From: Linanthus parryae
Lineage: Eukaryota; Streptophyta; Magnoliopsida; Ericales; Polemoniaceae
Assembly: GCA_023055425.1 (NCBI GenBank)
Contig: JALGPY010000002.1
Location: 157,119,345-157,183,344 of the forward strand
Reading direction: 5' to 3'
DNA length: 64,000 nucleotides
Position 1 is the stretch's first letter; each line of letters starts with the position of its first letter. Positions 58,720 through 64,000 of this stretch are shown here, piece after piece. Below the pieces are notes generated by a model, which was not told the origin of the DNA, ran no database searches, and worked only from the letters and a program-made list of their open reading frames with translations. Both the position numbers and the translations under genes were made by a program.

Positions 58720-59940
58720 CTTATCCGCTTTGGGCCCGAGCTTGTCTGTTTGTAAAAGTTTTACATGGACATCGCAGCCCCAAATCCTCCAAAACGACAC
58801 TATGGGACGCTTCCCTGTCCATATCTCATATGGTGTCTTCATGACTGATTTGGATGGAACGCGGTTAATGGTAAAAGTTGACGTCATTAGAGCATGTCCC
58901 CAAAAGGATATCAGAAGATCTATTTGAGACATCATAGATCGCACCATATCTAATAGCGATTCCTCCTCTTGGACACGCCATTCCATTGTGGCGTTCAGGG
59001 TGGAGTGAGATGGGATACTATCCCACTCTCTCTAAGATACTCATCAAAATCTTGGCTTAAGTATTCTCCTCCACGATCTGATCGTAGAGCTTTAATACTT
59101 TTACCAAGTTGCTTCAATACTTCATTTTTGAATTCTTTGAACAATTCAAAGGATTCGGATTTGGCCTTCATAAGGAATAAAAATCTATATCTACTGAAAT
59201 CATCAGTAAATGTGATGAAGTAGGTATAACCACCTCTGGCAGGCGTGGGGAATGGTCCACATACATCGGTATGTACGAGTGCCAATAACTCACTAGTCCT
59301 TTTACCTTTCTTATTGAAAGGGGACTTTGTCACTTTTCCTAATAAACAATATTCACATGTCTCATATGATTCCAAATCAAATGAGTTTAGAAGTCCATCC
59401 TTGTGGAGTCTAGATATGCGTTTCTCATTTATGTGGCCTAAACGACAGTGCCATAGATATGTAGGATTTAAATCATTAGTTTTAATTCTTTTAGTATTCA
59501 TGTTATAGATTGGACTATTTAGATCAAGGATAAACAATCCATTAGACAAATGCGCACTACAATAGTGCATACTATCAAAATAAATGGAGCAACACTTGTC
59601 CTATATTAAAATAGAAAAAGCCTTCTCGTCCAAACAAGAAATGGAAATAATGTTTCTGCTCATAGCAGGCACATAAAAGCAATTGTCTAATTCTAAAATA
59701 AGTCCAGAAGGCAAAGATAGCTCGTAAACGCCTACAGCTAATGCAGCAACTCTTGCTCCATTCCCGATTCGCAAATCTATTTCCCCTTTACTCAATCTTC
59801 TACTTCTTTTCAAATCCTGCACATTTCGACAAATGTGAGAACCACATCTAGTATCCAATACCCAAGATGAAGAAATAGAAAGATTGACGTCTATAACATA
59901 AATACCTGGTGGTGGTGGAATCACTATTCCAAGCTTCTTA
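58720..59940 (-). pseudogene. Ang-N protease and integrase
   Basis: Protease S-S-W-V-L-D-T-R-C-G-S-H near 59860: the catalytic D-T-G is D-T-R. Zinc region L-W-H-C-R-L-G-H-I...C-E-Y-C-L-L-G-K at about 59450-59335. Core H-T-D-V-C-G-P (about 59260), R-S-D-R-G-G-E-Y (about 59075), third motif near 58960. A stop in place of Gly after L-T-P-P (59000-59010) and a frameshift separate the last part of integrase from the rest. A stop near 59597 splits protease from integrase. Confidence 0.88.
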
Positions 59941-60868
59941 TCCTCCAGATATTTAGGGCAATTCGTCCTCCAGTGACCCGGCTGGCTGCAGTAGTGACAC
60001 TCACCTTTAGCCACGCCTCCACTAGGCTTTAGGTCTTCCTTGTATTTCGCAACTTTCTTGGGCTTTCCTTTGGAAGTAGAGGCAACTACTTTGCCCTTGT
60101 TGTTATGCACCATCATTATGGCCTTGCCCTTGCCTTTGTTAACGCCCTGTTCCGCTGTCTTTAGCATGTTCAACAAGTCTCGCAGAGTCTTACTGATCTC
60201 GTTCATATTATAGTTCATGATGAACTGATTCTAACTGTCAGGCAACGATTGCAAGACAAGATAAGTAGCCAAATCTTGGCCCAGTGGGAATCCGAATCTC
60301 TCAAGGTTCTCAATGTATCCGATCATTCGGAGTATGTGAGGTCCTACTGGATTCCCCTCTGCAAGAATATTCTTGAATAATGCTTTAGACACCTCATAGC
60401 TCTCATGCCTCGTCTGTTCTGCAATACACAAAAGCTGCCCATACGGTTGTTCACTCTTTTTTTATTGTTATTCTTTTTATTTCTTTCTTTTGACTTCATC
60501 ATGCGAGATAAAGGAACCCTTAAATTATGAATGATGATTATGTCCTGAAACAATTGTTTCAAGTGTATGATCACATCATAGGCTTCCATATTCTCATGCT
60601 GCTTCTGAAGCTCCGGAGTCATGGTGCAAAGCATGAGGCAAGTCACGTCATTAGAATCATCAATATGTTTATGACGTGCCCTTACATCCGCTAGAACAGA
60701 CTCATCTTGTGGTGGGGCTGGAATTGGAGTGTCCAAGACGTACAACTTCTTTTCTTGATTAAGTACAATCCTTAAGTTTCTGTACTAGTCAAGGAAATTC
60801 GTTCCAGACAGTTTATCCTTCTCAAGGACAGATCGTAGGGATGAAGTCGTTGCGTTGTTGTTTGCCAT
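59941..60868 (-). pseudogene. Ang-N gag
   Basis: Start ATG at 60868 (M-A-N-N-N-A-T-T-S-S-L). E-K-D-K-L-S-G-T-N-F-L-D then a stop in place of Trp (60786-60788), N-L-R-I-V-L-N-Q-E-K-K-L-Y-V-L-D, V-T-C-L-M-L-C-T-M, a frame change in a K/N-rich stretch around 60450-60490, M-N-Y-N-M-N-E-I-S-K-T-L, and zinc knuckle C-H-Y-C-S-Q-P-G-H-W-R-T-N-C at about 60000-59960 with all four ligands. Few lesions, but enough to prevent full-length Gag. Confidence 0.88.
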
Positions 60869-62495
60869 TTGGATTTCAAAAAAACGAGAAATGTGCAATT
60901 TTATTTATTTTGAACAGTTTAACAATATTCAACAATGGCTAGATCATCAAATATAGCTCCCACTATTTTTCTCGGATTAATAGCCCTCACCATTAATGCG
61001 GAAAATATCATAATATTTTCTAGTAGGTCCAAGATCCCTTTTTCACTTCTTCTTGAGCTTTCTTTGGCAAGTCACCCAAGAATAGGTTATTTAGGTAGGA
61101 ACCATTCCAATTGCATCTCATGCAACTCTTGGTCCAATTAGGTGAATAACTCTTTATTTTTAATCCATGGATAACGCTTAATTGCCATGCCTCTAGGCTC
61201 ATCAATCCAATTGAATCTTGCCTAGTTGCGTCCAACCTCTTGCTTCAACATACACACATTACAAGCTTGTGTCGTCCGCAACACACCATGGTAAATTAAA
61301 ATTGCCCTTGCTTTGGCAAGCCCGAATTTTAATGAACTCTGATCATGAAGGGTGTTTTGGCAAGAGAAGGCAAAACGCAATATTTAATTAAGGGATTTTT
61401 CTTTCTTAATTTCTTTGGTTGATCAAATCAACATGGTCTACTTATTTGGATTGGGCAGTCCACAAAAAAAGACCAACCTTGTTTATTATTATATTGTTAA
61501 CGTTTTTCTAGTATCGCCATACACACAAAAATTAAATAACAAGAAATAAATAATAAACATCCACAAATAAAAAAATGTGGCATGGATATGGCCCCTAGAC
61601 TAATGATATTATCAATCCAATGATAATATCCGATTTCCCTAAAGTGACAAGCTTATCTCCATGTGCTCCACCATAGCCGCACGCCTAATTGGTGTCTTCT
61701 TGTCTTTTGGATCATTTAGTTCTCCGGTCTTCTTCTCCATGCTCTTGGCTACCATCTAAAGATTTCTAATTCTAGCCTAACATCTAGAATAAATAAATAA
61801 TAAAAGCCTCACATGTCGAGGAGAAAAGACGACTCGCAGGCCGTAAAACCTAATTAATTATTACATTAATTTGATCAGCTGGCATGCCTTAAACCAAACC
61901 AAAAAGCAATAAACATCGACAACCCTAGGCCATATCCATCCACCATGCAACAAAGCACATAATACAGTTCAAACCAATTTTTAATGCGCTTTTTTAATTT
62001 TAATTAGATTGAGTAATTAGGGTTACAACGGTCCAAGGGGTCCAACCTAGGCCTAGGCCGAACCCCAAGAACCGCCGACCGCCACTAGGCCCGGCCCAAG
62101 GCCGGCCGCCCCATGTGGCCCGCGGACTTTGCTTGGCGTGCAAGGAAGGGGCGGACGCCTACGGTTTTGTCCCTAGCCTACTTCCCTTCTTCCTTGTTGC
62201 CCAAGCATGGTTGCTTCCTTATGAATGTTTCCATAAATTTGTTTCCATAATTGAAAACTCCCTCTTCAATTATGTGCCCATGAACCCTAATTTTCAGGAA
62301 CCCAATTATTCACATCCTATGTGATTAAACTCACCAATTATAACATCCAATGTTAGATTAGATCTTATTTATATTGAATCAAATTCAATTTTCATCTACT
62401 ATGCCAATTATTTTCAGTTTTCGCGTAATAACAATAATACGGTGTATGAACTGAAATCGTAACACATAAAATCATGTTATGCTCTACGACCTGTG
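60869..62495 (-). other. Ang-N untranslated leader
   Basis: 1.63 kb between primer site and gag, parallel to the leaders of Ang-A and Ang-B. GC-rich 'ggccgg' tracts at 62030-62120 match the rich stretch at 10740-10880 in Ang-B. No conserved ORF. Confidence 0.65.
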
Positions 62496-62507
62496 GCTCT
62501 GATACCA
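62496..62507 (-). other. Ang-N primer binding site
   Basis: Minus strand tggtatcagagc, perfect initiator Met tRNA complement, one base after the 5' LTR end. Confidence 0.88.
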
Positions 62508-62508
62508 C

Positions 62509-63941
62509 TGCTGGGTTTTGACGTAGGTAACACAGCGGAATAACAAAAATTTAATCCTACTCAAAGCCCACCACAAATCGTCAGGAGGAGATATCATAAC
62601 ATGATAAGGGACATAGTATTGTGTACCTTTTGGTTTGAGAAATCACACGAAGAATGATGTCCTCGTCTCTACGGTTGATCTACGTCTAGAGGTGAGATCT
62701 ATATTCTTCCTTCAACAAGTGCTAGATTGAACCAGAGGAAGAGGGAAGAAGGAATCAAGCAACGACATGACAAAAGGAGGGCTTAGGCCTCCTCTTTGGC
62801 GCCAACGAGAAAGGGGGGATGACGGCCTAGGGGCGTGCGCCTCCAGTTCTTGTCTTGCTCTCTCTTTCTCTCTCTCTCACTCTCTTGTGTTATGTCTAAT
62901 AACATTAGTTGTGGGAAGGAAGCTAGAGCCTCCTTTATATACTCCAACAACTCCTTGTTGTTTCCATAAAGGTCCTTCCGAGTTATCCATGAACTTGGAT
63001 TAGTCCCTTCCTTGAAAATTAGTCCTACTAAGTTTGCAAGGCGTTGCATAATGATCCTTCTTATTAAATAATCATATTAATTAATCCCAAATCTAGCACT
63101 ACTCTATTTGACGTGTGACCCCATAGGTTTCTACTTAGTTGGTAGTAACTTATTACCAACATAAAGCGGTGTCTAGCAACACATCCATGCCACCAACTAA
63201 TAGAAATAGTCAGTGATCCCGACAAACCTCTTGTGCCCAATATCTTATATTGCACTTTCCCTTTTTCTCTATATCCGGACTGGAAACGAGACATAAATAG
63301 TGACACTCTTATATCCAATCCATAGTTCCTCGATCCGGGGAAAATGCTTATGCGAGCAGATAACATCAATATCTCCATATTGATATACCTGAGTCTGGCC
63401 AGACATTCAATAAGCCTCATCCCTCGTTCGCCGTGGATATTTACTCCCATTATGTGGGAGGGGCAAATCCTATCTACATCACTACGACCTCTAATCTTGC
63501 TTCCTATCATGCCCGATAGCCATCTTTATAATTACCCAGTTACGGTGTAACGTTTGATAACATCAAAGCACAATATTCCACAACTAGAGTATCTAGGGAC
63601 TTCAAGTCTAAGGATTGCAATTATATTAGCACTACGAGAAGCGATTGTGACTTTAACATAATCTAATGTATCCTTCTCGTTGTGGGTCAATCATGTATGT
63701 CATTACCCTTAACATACCCATGTGTTAGACTTGATATCTCTATATCAATCTACCCACACACTAGTCTATATTTGATTGTCCGATTAATCAATATAGTGGA
63801 CTAGGGATATTTAAGATAAACAACACATTGTATCTACGGACTTCATCATATTAAATATCACAATATGTAATAAATGAATACTCTAGCCAAAACAAAGCTT
63901 ATAATAAATATAAGATTGCTTCTAGGGCATCTATTCCAACA
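62509..63941 (-). mobile_element. Ang-N 5' LTR
   Basis: 1,433 bp, minus strand TGTTGGAATAGATGCCCTAG to CAAAACCCAGCA. TATATAA on the minus strand at 62935-62941. Similar to 55365-56800 with scattered substitutions and short indels. Confidence 0.93.
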
Positions 63942-64000
63942 CTTCTTTGATGCTTGTCAACCCAAATTGAGTCTCTCTTTTTGCCCGTTCTGCGTTTTAT
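63942..64000 (-). mobile_element. SIR-2 5' LTR, distal part (runs off window)
   Basis: CTTCT then 'ttgatgcttgtcaa' and 'gagtctctctttttgcccgtt', matching 47650-47700 of the SIR-2 3' LTR. Confirms that Ang-N sits inside this LTR. Confidence 0.88.

Larger units (their letters stand above)
55365..63941 (-). mobile_element. Ang-N: complete Angela-like copia element
   Basis: 8,577 bp with two full-length LTRs (55365-56800 and 62509-63941), primer site, leader, gag and pol, flanked by an exact 5-bp duplication CTTCT (55360-55364 and 63942-63946). The SIR-2 LTR sequence continues across it. It is the best preserved element in the window, though its LTRs differ at many positions and gag-pol has several stops and frame changes. 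Confidence 0.95.
46899..64000 (-). mobile_element. SIR-2: Sirevirus-like copia element, continues past window, hosts Ang-N
   Basis: Minus-strand order: 5' LTR (window end to 63942 and 55364 to 54707), primer site 54693-54704, gag, protease, integrase, RT, RNase H (to 49742), an extra 1.4-kb region, polypurine tract 'tcaagggggagat', 3' LTR 48303-46899. Left flank is CAAAT (46894-46898); the matching right flank lies beyond the window. It is the only SIR copy here with pol, so it is the reference for SIR-1. Confidence 0.88.

Overview
The window is from a nuclear plant genome, almost certainly a flowering plant. It consists of transposable elements nested inside one another. I found no intact host gene, rRNA, tRNA gene, CRISPR array or bacterial-type operon. 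The recognisable proteins are Ty1/copia gag-pol remains carrying stops and frameshifts. The only recognisable non-transposon gene is a three-exon fragment of a PTI1-like plant protein kinase, carried inside a large Helitron. My labels are: Ang = Angela-like copia (A, B, N), SIR = Sirevirus-like copia (S0, 1, 2), COP-R = another copia, G = an LTR-like element probably of Ty3/gypsy type, HEL-H = the Helitron.

Layout. 1-915 is the end of a plus-strand SIR LTR (S0). Ang-A (plus) runs from about 995 to 46898, but its reverse transcriptase is split by one 38,818-bp insertion (6890-45707) flanked by the 5-bp duplication GTTTC. That insertion is G (TGTCACATCC...GGTTCTTACA). Inside or beside G lie: SIR-1 (minus, 7672-21239, duplication CCTTG), which itself holds Ang-B (plus, 9217-19248); COP-R (plus, 21409-26230); an unassigned 3.7-kb AT-rich stretch (26231-29889); and HEL-H (minus, 29890-45646). 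Ang-A resumes at 45713 and its 3' LTR is cut at 46898 by SIR-2 (minus, 46899 to beyond the window). The 5' LTR of SIR-2 is interrupted by the complete element Ang-N (minus, 55365-63941, duplication CTTCT).

Relative order from the nesting: Ang-A is older than G and SIR-2; G is older than SIR-1; SIR-1 is older than Ang-B; SIR-2 is older than Ang-N. Ang-B later suffered a 1.8-kb tandem duplication, which copied stop codons it had already acquired. Ang-N is the structurally best preserved element, yet its protease triad and several codons are broken, so nothing here looks autonomous.

The most informative region is HEL-H. It has canonical termini (TC at the 5' end; a CTAG end with a GC-rich hairpin), is 15.8 kb long, and contains no visible Rep/helicase. 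It carries intron-containing gene pieces: PTI1-like kinase exons, several unidentified exon-like open stretches with good splice sites, a SINE-like insertion and several internal direct repeats. The gene pieces lie on the same (minus) strand as the Helitron, as expected for DNA-level gene capture.
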